DNA of 5,888 nucleotides from contig QNBS01000156.1 in NCBI GenBank assembly GCA_003644175.1, forward strand, positions 1 to 5,888, given 5' to 3'. Positions 1 to 5,424 of this stretch are shown here, one piece after another. The translations under genes and the position numbers were made by a program. Origin of the DNA: Planctomycetota bacterium (GTDB taxonomy: Bacteria; Planctomycetota; Phycisphaerae; Sedimentisphaerales; Anaerohalosphaeraceae). Below the pieces are notes generated by a model that saw only the letters and a list, made by a program, of their open reading frames with translations, was not told the DNA's origin and did no database searches. The first letter of the stretch is position 1, and each line of letters starts with the position of its first letter.

Positions 1-527
1 CCCTCAAAAGCCGCCAGAACCTCGGCGGCAGTAACCGCAGGCCTCTTGCCCGACCGATTGGCGCTGGGAGCAACAATCGGGCGCCCGGCTGCGCGTAATA
101 GCGATTGCCCTGTTTCATTGTCAATACAGCGGATACCAATCGTGCTCCCCGAATATAATACGTCAAACGCCTCCCGTGAGACCACGGCTTTTTGTTTTTC
201 CATATCCGCGGCGCTCAACTGAAAGACTATAGTCACCGGCCCGGGCCAAGTGAGCCTGACCAGTTTAGCGGCGTGAGGCGGCATCGACGGCACATAGCGA
301 TAAACATCTTCGGCGTTCGCTATGTGCAGCGTGTACCTCTTATCCGCCGGCCTGCCCTTGAGTTCATTGAGCCTGGCGATCGCCGGCGCTTCCGCCCGAC
401 AGCCCAAACCGTAAACCGTCTCGGTCGGAAACGCCACCACGCCGCCTTCGTCCAGTATCCGCGCCGCGGCGGCGATTTTCGCGCTGTCCGCTTCGAGCGA
501 GGCGATTTTTACCACTTCCGTCTTCAT
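1..527 (-). CDS. Threonylcarbamoyl-AMP synthase (Sua5/YrdC/TsaC family), 3' end outside window
   Basis: This cytoplasmic enzyme makes threonylcarbamoyl-AMP from threonine, bicarbonate and ATP. That is the first step of t6A formation at position 37 of tRNAs that read ANN codons. The 175 codons visible carry the YrdC signature in order: GGVVAFPTETVYGLG at residues 28-42, KGRP at 57-60 (the basic KxR nucleotide-binding motif), WPGPVTIVF at 94-102, TIGIRC at 129-134 and GRPIVAPSANRSGKRP at 148-163. The reading frame is open to base 1. A short TsaC-type protein would need only a few dozen more residues, but a longer Sua5 with an extra C-terminal domain cannot be excluded. The ATG at 527-525 shares one base with the TGA of the upstream galactokinase (TGATG) and I see no good Shine-Dalgarno, so translation is probably coupled to that gene. 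The family assignment is very safe; whether it is TsaC or Sua5 is open. Confidence 0.95.
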   Translation of the reverse strand, partial: MKTEVVKIASLEADSAKIAAAARILDEGGVVAFPTETVYGLGCRAEAPAIARLNELKGRPADKRYTLHIANAEDVYRYVPSMPPHAAKLVRLTWPGPVTIVFQLSAADMEKQKAVVSREAFDVLYSGSTIGIRCIDNETGQSLLRAAGRPIVAPSANRSGKRPAVTAAEVLAAFE

Positions 528-1783
528 CAGACAACACCGTCAAGAATAACCATACCGTCCACCACTCTGCACGTGTGAACCGCCTGCTTGTCGCCATACG
601 CCGGATGGCTGCGCCGATAGGCCGTCTCAACTGCCCCGGCAAGCTCCGCAGAGCTTTCTGCAAGCACCAGCGCCCCGGCAGCGCCTTTATCACCGCCCCC
701 CAACATCCGCTCGCCTAACACACCTTCGACCGTCCGCGCGATATCGCACATCGTCTCCAGCTCCGGCCCGGATATCTTGTAATCATCCCGCAGTCCGAGA
801 CCGTCGGCGCGGAAGATAGCACCGACCCTGGCCACATCTCCCTGTTTCCATGCAGCCAGCATCTCGTAAAACCGGTTCTGTGCGGCGAAGATATACTTGA
901 GCCGATCACAAAGGTTCGGATATTGTTCTTTGTATTTTGCCATCACCTCTTTGTAGAGTTTCTCATCGCGAATATCGGCGAGGCACGATATGTCAAACCC
1001 GCCCTTCTGCGCGATCCTCACAAGCTCCTCGCACTCGGCGCGCCGCACCTTGTACGTCGATTTCTCCAGTCCGGGGCGGACCGTACCGGTATCCATCACC
1101 ATTATCCGAAAATCGCTTGCCCCCTCACCCAGGGGCACATATTCAATAGTCCGTGCGGCCGGATTGTAATGCGTTCCCATCCCCTCCCTGGCGAACAGGA
1201 TCATAATCTGGTCGAGTTTGCCGCACGGCGAGCCGATATAATCATTCTCCACCGCCTGGGCAAGGTCCACGATCCGCATGCCGTCTTCAATCTCAATTCC
1301 GTTGGCGTCGAGCATCGAGGCAATCAGGTTCAGACTCAGCGAAGCCGACCGCGACATCCCCCCGCCCGGGATATTTCCGAATACAACCGCATCAATACCT
1401 TTGGTAAGAGCTATCCCCTCGCGTCGCAGAATATAATCGGCGCCATACGGAAACCGCGCCCACGTATCGGCAATCTCCGGCGATTTTGGCTCAGGGATCT
1501 TGCCCAACTCGAAATCGACAACTCCGTCACCGGCGAAGTTAGCGCTGAACAACCTCACACGATTGGCGCCGTTGGGCTTGTAAGCCAGCCAGATGAAGCG
1601 GTCCGTACCCACCCCGAACAACTCCGTACCGTTATAATCGCCATGCTCGACGCCCAGGCAGAACCGCGACGACGTCCGCCGCACTTTGCCGCCGGCAATG
1701 TCCAGCTTATGGTCCCTTGCCAGATCGATTATCTGCGCAACAGCCGCCTTGCCCTCGCCTGTCAGATTCATCTTCGCCGTCAT
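527..1783 (-). CDS. Divergent galactokinase (GHMP kinase family)
   Basis: Predicted cytoplasmic GHMP-fold sugar kinase of 418 aa, close to the usual galactokinase length of 380-420. The expected reaction is ATP-dependent phosphorylation of galactose to galactose-1-phosphate (Leloir pathway). The N-terminal sugar-binding motif appears as SRFCLGVEHGDYNG (residues 39-52), which keeps the catalytic Arg40 and the Glu46-His47-x-Asp49 set. The phosphate-binding motif II is IPGGGMSRSAS (138-148), and QAVENDYIGSPCGKLDQ (176-192) supplies the catalytic Asp191. Motif III is GERMLGGGDKG (357-367). Motifs II and III deviate from the canonical GLSSSA and GGGFGG, so the substrate may be galactose or a related sugar. 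The frame extends upstream to a TTG at 1849, but that stretch lies over a dispersed repeat and a promoter-like site, so I chose the ATG at 1783; the ATG at 1771, 12 nt after an AAAGG, is an alternative. The stop overlaps the sua5-like start by one base. Confidence 0.85.
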   Translation of the reverse strand: MTAKMNLTGEGKAAVAQIIDLARDHKLDIAGGKVRRTSSRFCLGVEHGDYNGTELFGVGTDRFIWLAYKPNGANRVRLFSANFAGDGVVDFELGKIPEPKSPEIADTWARFPYGADYILRREGIALTKGIDAVVFGNIPGGGMSRSASLSLNLIASMLDANGIEIEDGMRIVDLAQAVENDYIGSPCGKLDQIMILFAREGMGTHYNPAARTIEYVPLGEGASDFRIMVMDTGTVRPGLEKSTYKVRRAECEELVRIAQKGGFDISCLADIRDEKLYKEVMAKYKEQYPNLCDRLKYIFAAQNRFYEMLAAWKQGDVARVGAIFRADGLGLRDDYKISGPELETMCDIARTVEGVLGERMLGGGDKGAAGALVLAESSAELAGAVETAYRRSHPAYGDKQAVHTCRVVDGMVILDGVV

Positions 1784-1818
1784 CCTTTCATTGAACCGCT
1801 CGCCTTCGCTGCGAAACA

Positions 1819-1846
1819 GCCTGCCCTGAGCGAAGCCGAAGGGGCC
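1819..1846. repeat. Dispersed GC-rich repeat of the 'FAQGRL / LSEAEG' type
   Basis: The core CCTGAGCGAAGCCGAAGGG, with the preceding GCCTGC, matches a short dispersed repeat that I recall from many environmental bacterial genomes. When translated by chance it gives peptides such as FAQGRL on one strand and LSEAEG on the other, and both readings occur here. A 7-bp inverted repeat (CTTCGCT at 1804-1810, AGCGAAG at 1829-1835) could fold with the neighbouring sequence. The repeat sits between the promoter-like site and the galactokinase start, so it would lie in that gene's leader. Only one copy is present in the window, so its repeated nature comes from memory rather than from this sequence. Confidence 0.6.
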
Positions 1847-1848
1847 CA

Positions 1849-1877
1849 AACATACACCAAACGCCCCGAAAGTTCAA
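1849..1877 (-). promoter_or_regulatory. Sigma70-like promoter before the galactokinase
   Basis: On the minus strand, TTGAAC (1877-1872) is followed after exactly 17 bp by TATGTT (1854-1849). Each hexamer matches consensus at four of six positions. The predicted transcription start near 1842 would give a leader of about 60 nt containing the dispersed repeat. It would also exclude the upstream TTG at 1849 as translation start. This is inferred from pattern and spacing only. Confidence 0.4.
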
Positions 1878-1903
1878 ATATCAATCGCGCCCGGACGACA
1901 TGC

Positions 1904-1924
1904 TCAAAACGGCGGCGCCGCCGT
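1904..1924 (-). terminator. GC palindrome plus T residues at the ADH stop
   Basis: A perfect 16-bp palindrome, ACGGCGGCGCCGCCGT (1909-1924), is followed on the minus strand by three more T residues (four in all, 1909-1906) that run into the TGA stop of the dehydrogenase remnant. Folded as RNA it gives a 6-bp GC-rich stem with a four-base loop. The T-run is short, so it would be a weak intrinsic terminator. Its place just before a new promoter-like site fits a boundary between two transcription units. It could also be only a by-product of GC-rich coding sequence. Confidence 0.3.
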
Positions 1925-2356
1925 CGTATCGCTGAACTGATCGGGTATTGGCCAGGCAAATTTCTCGCAGGCGACCGCATATTCTGCGTACCCGCCGTTT
2001 ACGTCATGCCCGGTCCATCGGGCGCTGTCGCAGAGATTCCGGCGACCGGCCCGGCAGTAGTCGCAACGACCGCAGCTCCAATGCAGCCACGTAACGCCCA
2101 CTCGCCGGGCAATCTCGAATCTGCCGGCATCGGCGGCCCTTTCGACAACTTCGCCCACGATCTGATGTCCGGGCACAATCGGCAAATGCGGCGGCGCCAG
2201 TCGGCCCTCAATCTGGTCCAATTCCGTATGGCAGACACCGCAGGCAAGAACCTTGAGCAGAACCTGCCCGCCTCTTAGCCGCGGCCGGTCAAGCTCGATC
2301 ATCGCGAGCGGGTTTTGCCCAAGCGCGCCTGTGCCGACAATCGCCGCGGCTCTCAT
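1904..2356 (-). pseudogene. Truncated zinc-dependent alcohol dehydrogenase (MDR family), N-terminal part only
   Basis: The 150 codons match the N-terminal GroES-like domain of zinc-binding medium-chain alcohol dehydrogenases, which are usually about 320-350 aa. Counting from the ATG at 2356, ACGVCHTELD (38-47) carries catalytic zinc ligand Cys42, and PGHQIVGEVV (62-71) carries His64. CGRCDYCRAGRRNLC (95-109) holds the four structural-zinc cysteines, and GGYAEYAV (121-128) follows. The protein stops at DTTAAPPF, where intact relatives continue as AAPLLCAG with the third catalytic zinc ligand. The whole NAD(P)-binding Rossmann domain is missing, and I find no continuation in any frame before the galactokinase. 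The residue after His64 is Gln instead of the usual Glu. The start ATG overlaps the macro-domain stop (ATGA) and has GGAG 8 nt upstream, so translation is still well initiated. It is probably a degraded gene without dehydrogenase activity; a sequencing or assembly break is the alternative. Confidence 0.8.
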
Positions 2357-2883
2357 ATCCCGCACTCCGGCTCGAGCTCGCTCAGAAAAATGTCGTAGCT
2401 TTCGTCATCGTACAGGCAGAAAACCACCCTCTCCAGCCCCGTCTCGCCGCTGAGATACTCGATGACGGCCCGCAGCATAATTCGGGCACACTTATCGAGC
2501 GGATACCCGAAAATGCCCGTGCTGATCGCGCAGAACGAAATGCTCTTGAGTTTGACGGCGTCGGCAATCTTCAGCGAATTCAGCGTGGCGTTTTGCAGTT
2601 TTGCATCCTCGTCGCCGGCGCCCATCCGGGGCCCGACGGCGTGAATAACGTATTTCGCCTTCAGATCGCCGCCGGTCGTAATCACCGCCTCGCCCACGCC
2701 GATCGGCGCCTTCCGGCTGCACTCGTCCTGGATAGCCGCCCCGCCCTTGCTCCGGATCGCGCCTGCCACTCCACCGCCCAACACCAACTGCTCGTTGGCC
2801 GCATTGACAATCGCGTCGGTCTCCTGCTCAGTAATATCACCCTCGACCACCTCAAGTATTGACCGATTGATTCGGCATTCCAT
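2353..2883 (-). CDS. Stand-alone macro domain protein (ADP-ribose binding/hydrolase, AF1521-like)
   Basis: A single macro domain fills this 176-aa cytoplasmic protein. Visible motifs are VEGDIT (13-18), AIVNAAN (24-30), LGGGVAGAI (35-43), VIHAVGP (79-85) and AISTGIFGYP (119-128). These are the adenine-, ribose- and diphosphate-binding loops of the family, and Asp16 is the conserved adenine contact. The order and the C-terminal VVFCLYDDESYDIFL (153-167) resemble archaeal AF1521 more than MacroD/YmdB. Such proteins bind ADP-ribose or O-acetyl-ADP-ribose, and some remove ADP-ribose from proteins; the true substrate cannot be read here. The frame is open up to 2967, but a promoter covers that stretch and GAAAGGG lies 8 nt before the ATG at 2883, which fixes the start. 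The 3' end overlaps the dehydrogenase remnant by 4 nt, so the two share an mRNA. Confidence 0.9.
   Translation of the reverse strand: MECRINRSILEVVEGDITEQETDAIVNAANEQLVLGGGVAGAIRSKGGAAIQDECSRKAPIGVGEAVITTGGDLKAKYVIHAVGPRMGAGDEDAKLQNATLNSLKIADAVKLKSISFCAISTGIFGYPLDKCARIMLRAVIEYLSGETGLERVVFCLYDDESYDIFLSELEPECGI
2365..2368 (-). promoter_or_regulatory. Ribosome binding site that sets the dehydrogenase start
   Basis: GGAG lies 8 nt before the ATG at 2356 and inside the last codons of the macro-domain gene. It favours that ATG over the in-frame GTG at 2365 and points to coupled translation through the ATGA overlap. Confidence 0.6.
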
Positions 2884-2891
2884 TATCTGAG

Positions 2892-2898
2892 CCCTTTC
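2892..2898 (-). promoter_or_regulatory. Ribosome binding site of the macro-domain gene
   Basis: GAAAGGG on the minus strand ends 8 nt before the ATG at 2883. It decides between this start and the in-frame upstream starts, which lack such a site and lie within the promoter region. Confidence 0.65.
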
Positions 2899-2917
2899 AA
2901 TTCTGTTATCGCACCGC

Positions 2918-2946
2918 ATAGTACCTCGATAATCCGTCCCATTCAA
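2918..2946 (-). promoter_or_regulatory. Sigma70-like promoter of the macro-domain operon
   Basis: On the minus strand, TTGAAT (2946-2941) is followed after exactly 17 bp by TACTAT (2923-2918), a good match to TTGACA/TATAAT. The expected transcription start near 2911 gives a leader of about 28 nt that contains the GAAAGGG ribosome site. The promoter is divergent from the tRNA-Pro gene. Confidence 0.6.
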
Positions 2947-2984
2947 GTCAAAACGCCCACCAACCATTATTTTGACGCTTTTAC

Positions 2985-3011
2985 TTGCAAACCAACCCCC
3001 GCCCGTATAGA
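2985..3011 (+). promoter_or_regulatory. Possible promoter of tRNA-Pro
   Basis: TATAGA (3006-3011, continuing as TATAGAAT) is a good -10-like box 20 nt before the tRNA. The best -35-like hexamer is TTGCAA (2985-2990), with a short 15-bp spacer. A TTGACG at 2972-2977 is too far away (28 bp). The -10 is believable; the -35 is weak. Confidence 0.3.
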
Positions 3012-3031
3012 ATCCCTCTTTCCAGCTATAA

Positions 3032-3106
3032 CGGGGTGTAGCTCAGCTTGGTCAGAGCGCCTGGTTTGGGACCAGGAGGCCGTAGGTTCGAATCCTATCA
3101 CCCCGA
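3032..3106 (+). tRNA. tRNA-Pro (anticodon UGG)
   Basis: A complete 75-nt cloverleaf. The acceptor stem CGGGGTG/CACCCCG pairs perfectly, with discriminator A3106. The D arm is GCTC/GAGC. The anticodon arm CCTGG-TTTGGGA-CCAGG has TGG at positions 34-36, which reads CCA and, by wobble, other proline codons. The T arm is GTAGG-TTCGAAT-CCTAT. The variable loop is 5 nt. The 3' CCA is not encoded (the gene is followed by TTTTC), so it must be added after transcription. Confidence 0.97.
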
Positions 3107-3127
3107 TTTTCGACCAGGCTGAAAATC
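3105..3127 (+). repeat. Perfect 7-bp inverted repeat at the tRNA-Pro 3' end
   Basis: GATTTTC (3105-3111) and GAAAATC (3121-3127) are perfect inverted repeats separated by 9 nt. The left arm uses the last two bases of the tRNA. No T-run follows, so it is not a standard intrinsic terminator. It could form a small hairpin that affects 3' processing or weak termination of the tRNA transcript, or it may be chance. Confidence 0.45.
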
Positions 3128-3196
3128 AGAACAGCAGAGAGGACTCAAGTATAAATGGGAAATCCCGGGTTATTGGATTATTGGGCAAAAAATAAC

Positions 3197-3209
3197 AGGA
3201 GAGGAAAGG
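3197..3209 (+). promoter_or_regulatory. Strong purine-rich ribosome binding site of the GH127 gene
   Basis: AGGAGAGGAAAGG ends 8 nt before the ATG at 3218. This selects that ATG, which also begins a proper signal peptide, over the in-frame ATG at 3155. Confidence 0.75.
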
Positions 3210-3217
3210 TTTTAATT

Positions 3218-5197
3218 ATGTTTTTTAAGCGTTTAGATTTGAGATTTCAATTCACTGTTGGGATCATTCTGGTGTTATCGGCTGCCTCGAGTGTTCTTAA
3301 AGCGGATAAACCTTCATATATTGCTGCTGACTGGTCTTTGGAACATGGCAAGTGTCAGCCCGTGCCGCTTCGCGAGGTTGAGGCCTGGGGGTATCTTGGG
3401 ACTCGAATAAACCGAAATACCGCAAGTGTGCTCGCCGGTTTGGAAAGCGATATCCTGATAGGGTTTGAGGCACAGATCGCAGGCAAAGAGTTACCGCCGG
3501 GAGCGAAACGCCTCGCCGCCGATTCGGACCTCTATAAATGGCTGGAAGGCGCCTGCTATGTATTTGTACGCACCGGGAACAAAGAAGTCAAAGACGCCAT
3601 CGACCGAATAGCTGCGATGATAATCAAATGCCAACATGACGACGGATACATCAACACACAAGTACCGCCTAAAAAACGTTTCGATCCGAGCGTCAGGCAT
3701 GATCTCTATATCGCCGGCCACTTCTTCGAGGCCGCTGTCGCTCACTATCGAGCTACAGGTCGGCGAAATCTGCTCGATGCCGCGAGAAAGTGGGCTAACT
3801 ACCTGATCGACGAATATAAAAAAGGTAACGAATATTATACGACGACCGCTTTGCGCGAGCATTCCGAATATGAACTGGGGCTGCTTCGTCTGTATCGAGC
3901 GACAGGTGAAAAAAAATATCTCGATTTCAGTGAGACCCTGACCAGGCAACTTTGCAAAGTCGGGCCGAAAGTTAAAGATATTAAAGCAGGCGGCGGCCTC
4001 CATGCCGTTCGCGTCGGCTACCTCCTGACCGGCATGGCCGATCTTTACCTGCAAACCGGCAGCGACGAGATATTCCGGTATCTGCCCGATCTCTGGGACG
4101 AATTGGTCCGGACGCGTATGTATGTAACCGGCGCGATCGGTTCTCACGGGGAACACATATCGAAGGCGCCCTATGACCTTCCGCATACCCGGGATCACCC
4201 CGAGCGTTTTCTGGGTGAAACATGCGCGTCGGTGGCAATGATCATGTTTTCGTGGCGAATGCACGGGGCGACCGCCGAAAGCCGCTATTTCGATGTGATC
4301 GAAAATACGCTCTACAATCACTATCTGGGCGCGATCTCCCTGGACGGCAAGGGAACATTCTACTATAATCCCATGCGCATGGTAGGCGACCTGAGCAAAA
4401 AGAGCGATCACGGGCATAAACCTGCATCATCCCGATGTATGCTGCCAAAGCTCAACAAGACATCGTGCTGCATCACAAACTGCTGGCGTTTTCTTGGCGC
4501 CCTGCCGGAATATATCTTCTCACAAGACCGGCAAGGTTTGTTCGTCAACCTTTACACGACCTCAAGTGTTAATCATACGCTAAGCAGCGGCAGGGTAATA
4601 TCCCTTTCGGTCGAGACAGAATATCCTCACGATGGAGATGTCAGGATCCGGTTTAACGGTAAAAATCCGACTTCGTTTAAGCTTCGCCTTCGGATACCGG
4701 GCTGGTGCAAATCGGCTACAGCGGCATTGCTCGGCGAGATGAGAAAGTCTGTTGAACCCGGCGAGTATCTTGTTATTGACCGCATGTGGAAGAAGGGCGA
4801 TACGATTCGACTTCGATTTGAGATGCCGGTTCGGGTTATCGAATCCGATCCGCGAGTTAAGGCAAATGCCGGACAAATTGTTTTTGCCCGCGGGCCGGTT
4901 CTGTTTTGCCTGGAAGCCGAAGACGTTGACTTTCCCGTAGAACAGGCAACGGTCGCGATAGACCCAAAAGATGTTGAAAAACAGGTTGATGTTCAGTGGC
5001 ATGGAGATCTTCTGGACGGAATCCACACCCTGAGCGTACCGGGCAAAGTTGGCGACCGAAAGGTCAAACTGAAATTAGTCCCATGGTCGGTAAGAGCAAA
5101 CCGCAGCAAAAACAGCCGATGGATCATTTTCCTTCCATTAGCTAAGGAAGACGCCTGCGTCAAAAGTAGATACGACTTGCCCCTAAAGTTCTTGTAA
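3218..5197 (+). CDS. Secreted GH127 (DUF1680) beta-L-arabinofuranosidase-like glycoside hydrolase
   Basis: This 659-aa protein has the length and layout of GH127. Residues 1-29 form a signal peptide: basic MFFKRLDLR, hydrophobic 12-27, possible cleavage after Ala29. It therefore probably acts outside the cytoplasm. The (alpha/alpha)6 catalytic domain shows DSDLYKWLEGA, a DGYINTQ motif, AGH (His168) and HAVR (His262). YVTGAIGSHGEH holds the likely acid/base Glu312. GETCAS gives Glu334 and Cys336, and SCCITN gives Cys417 and Cys418. By analogy with Bifidobacterium HypBA1, these four residues bind zinc and one cysteine is the nucleophile. Beta-sandwich domains follow from about residue 440 (LFVNLYTTSSV, LRLRIPGWC). 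Family enzymes release L-arabinofuranose from plant glycans or glycoproteins; the exact linkage here is inferred. The start at 3218 rests on the ribosome site. The only promoter clue is a lone TATAAA at 3149, so readthrough from tRNA-Pro is possible. Confidence 0.9.
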   Translation: MFFKRLDLRFQFTVGIILVLSAASSVLKADKPSYIAADWSLEHGKCQPVPLREVEAWGYLGTRINRNTASVLAGLESDILIGFEAQIAGKELPPGAKRLAADSDLYKWLEGACYVFVRTGNKEVKDAIDRIAAMIIKCQHDDGYINTQVPPKKRFDPSVRHDLYIAGHFFEAAVAHYRATGRRNLLDAARKWANYLIDEYKKGNEYYTTTALREHSEYELGLLRLYRATGEKKYLDFSETLTRQLCKVGPKVKDIKAGGGLHAVRVGYLLTGMADLYLQTGSDEIFRYLPDLWDELVRTRMYVTGAIGSHGEHISKAPYDLPHTRDHPERFLGETCASVAMIMFSWRMHGATAESRYFDVIENTLYNHYLGAISLDGKGTFYYNPMRMVGDLSKKSDHGHKPASSRCMLPKLNKTSCCITNCWRFLGALPEYIFSQDRQGLFVNLYTTSSVNHTLSSGRVISLSVETEYPHDGDVRIRFNGKNPTSFKLRLRIPGWCKSATAALLGEMRKSVEPGEYLVIDRMWKKGDTIRLRFEMPVRVIESDPRVKANAGQIVFARGPVLFCLEAEDVDFPVEQATVAIDPKDVEKQVDVQWHGDLLDGIHTLSVPGKVGDRKVKLKLVPWSVRANRSKNSRWIIFLPLAKEDACVKSRYDLPLKFL

Positions 5198-5260
5198 AGC
5201 CGGCCGGGAGTATGTAAGGTAAAGGCAAGACTGCCCGGACGAGCCTGAGATTTATCTACT

Positions 5261-5266
5261 TATAGA
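5261..5266 (+). promoter_or_regulatory. -10-like box before tRNA-Ser
   Basis: TATAGA lies 10 nt before the tRNA and would put transcription start a few bases before its 5' end. It resembles the TATAGA in front of tRNA-Pro. I found no acceptable -35 hexamer at 16-18 bp, so this is weak. Confidence 0.25.
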
Positions 5267-5276
5267 ACAGAAACCT

Positions 5277-5364
5277 GGAGAGGTGTCGGAGTGGCTTATC
5301 GAGCTGGTTTCGAAAACCAGTGTACTCTATTGGAGTACCGCGGGTTCGAATCCCGCCCTCTCCG
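5277..5364 (+). tRNA. tRNA-Ser (anticodon CGA)
   Basis: A complete 88-nt class II tRNA. The acceptor stem GGAGAGG/CCTCTCC is perfect, with discriminator G5364. The anticodon arm CTGGT-TTCGAAA-ACCAG places CGA at 34-36, which reads UCG. The long variable arm typical of serine tRNAs folds as GTACTC-TATTG-GAGTAC. The T arm is GCGGG-TTCGAAT-CCCGC. The 3' CCA is not encoded. Confidence 0.97.
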
Positions 5365-5384
5365 TTATACCGGGCATGGGTGCT

Positions 5385-5424
5385 GCAAGTTCTTTGTCGC
5401 CAAGGACTTGCGGCGTTATTTTCT
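5385..5424 (+). terminator. Hairpin and T-rich tail between tRNA-Ser and the convergent MFS gene
   Basis: GCAAGTTCTT (5385-5394) pairs over 10 bp (one G-U) with AAGGACTTGC (5402-5411) around a 7-nt loop. It is followed by GGCG and then TTATTTTCTT (5415-5424). The T-rich tail starts a few bases late, so it is an imperfect intrinsic terminator for the tRNA-Ser transcript. The stem could also end the opposing MFS transcript, although that strand has no T-run after it. Confidence 0.45.

Noticed and set aside
1780..1980. Minus-strand frame of 66 codons after the dehydrogenase, checked as a frameshifted continuation
   Set aside because: It reads arginine-rich sequence, then repeat-derived peptide. 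No convincing LLCAG or Rossmann GxGxxG motif appears in any frame, so a simple frameshift does not rescue the dehydrogenase.
923..2278. Long plus-strand open frame of 451 codons
   Set aside because: It is antisense to the galactokinase and the dehydrogenase remnant, has no recognisable domain, and crosses the repeat and promoter region. The opposite strand has clear family motifs throughout.
2884..2967. Upstream extension of the macro-domain protein by 28 residues
   Set aside because: The stretch contains the promoter hexamers and the ribosome site, and the extra residues resemble no part of a macro domain.
3155..3217. Upstream ATG for the GH127 protein
   Set aside because: It would put 21 charged and polar residues before the signal peptide and lacks a good ribosome site. 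AGGAGAGGAAAGG clearly serves the ATG at 3218.
3491..4417. Minus-strand open frame of 308 codons
   Set aside because: It is antisense to the GH127 catalytic domain, shows no family motif and lacks a ribosome site. It is a shadow of the real gene.
5204..5238. Hairpin CCGGGAGT/ACTGCCCGG after the GH127 stop
   Set aside because: The 8-bp stem has a bulge and an 18-nt loop and no T-run follows, so it is not convincing as a terminator.
3032..5364. Integrated mobile element between the two tRNAs
   Set aside because: No integrase, no transposase and no direct repeat of either tRNA 3' end was found between the genes.
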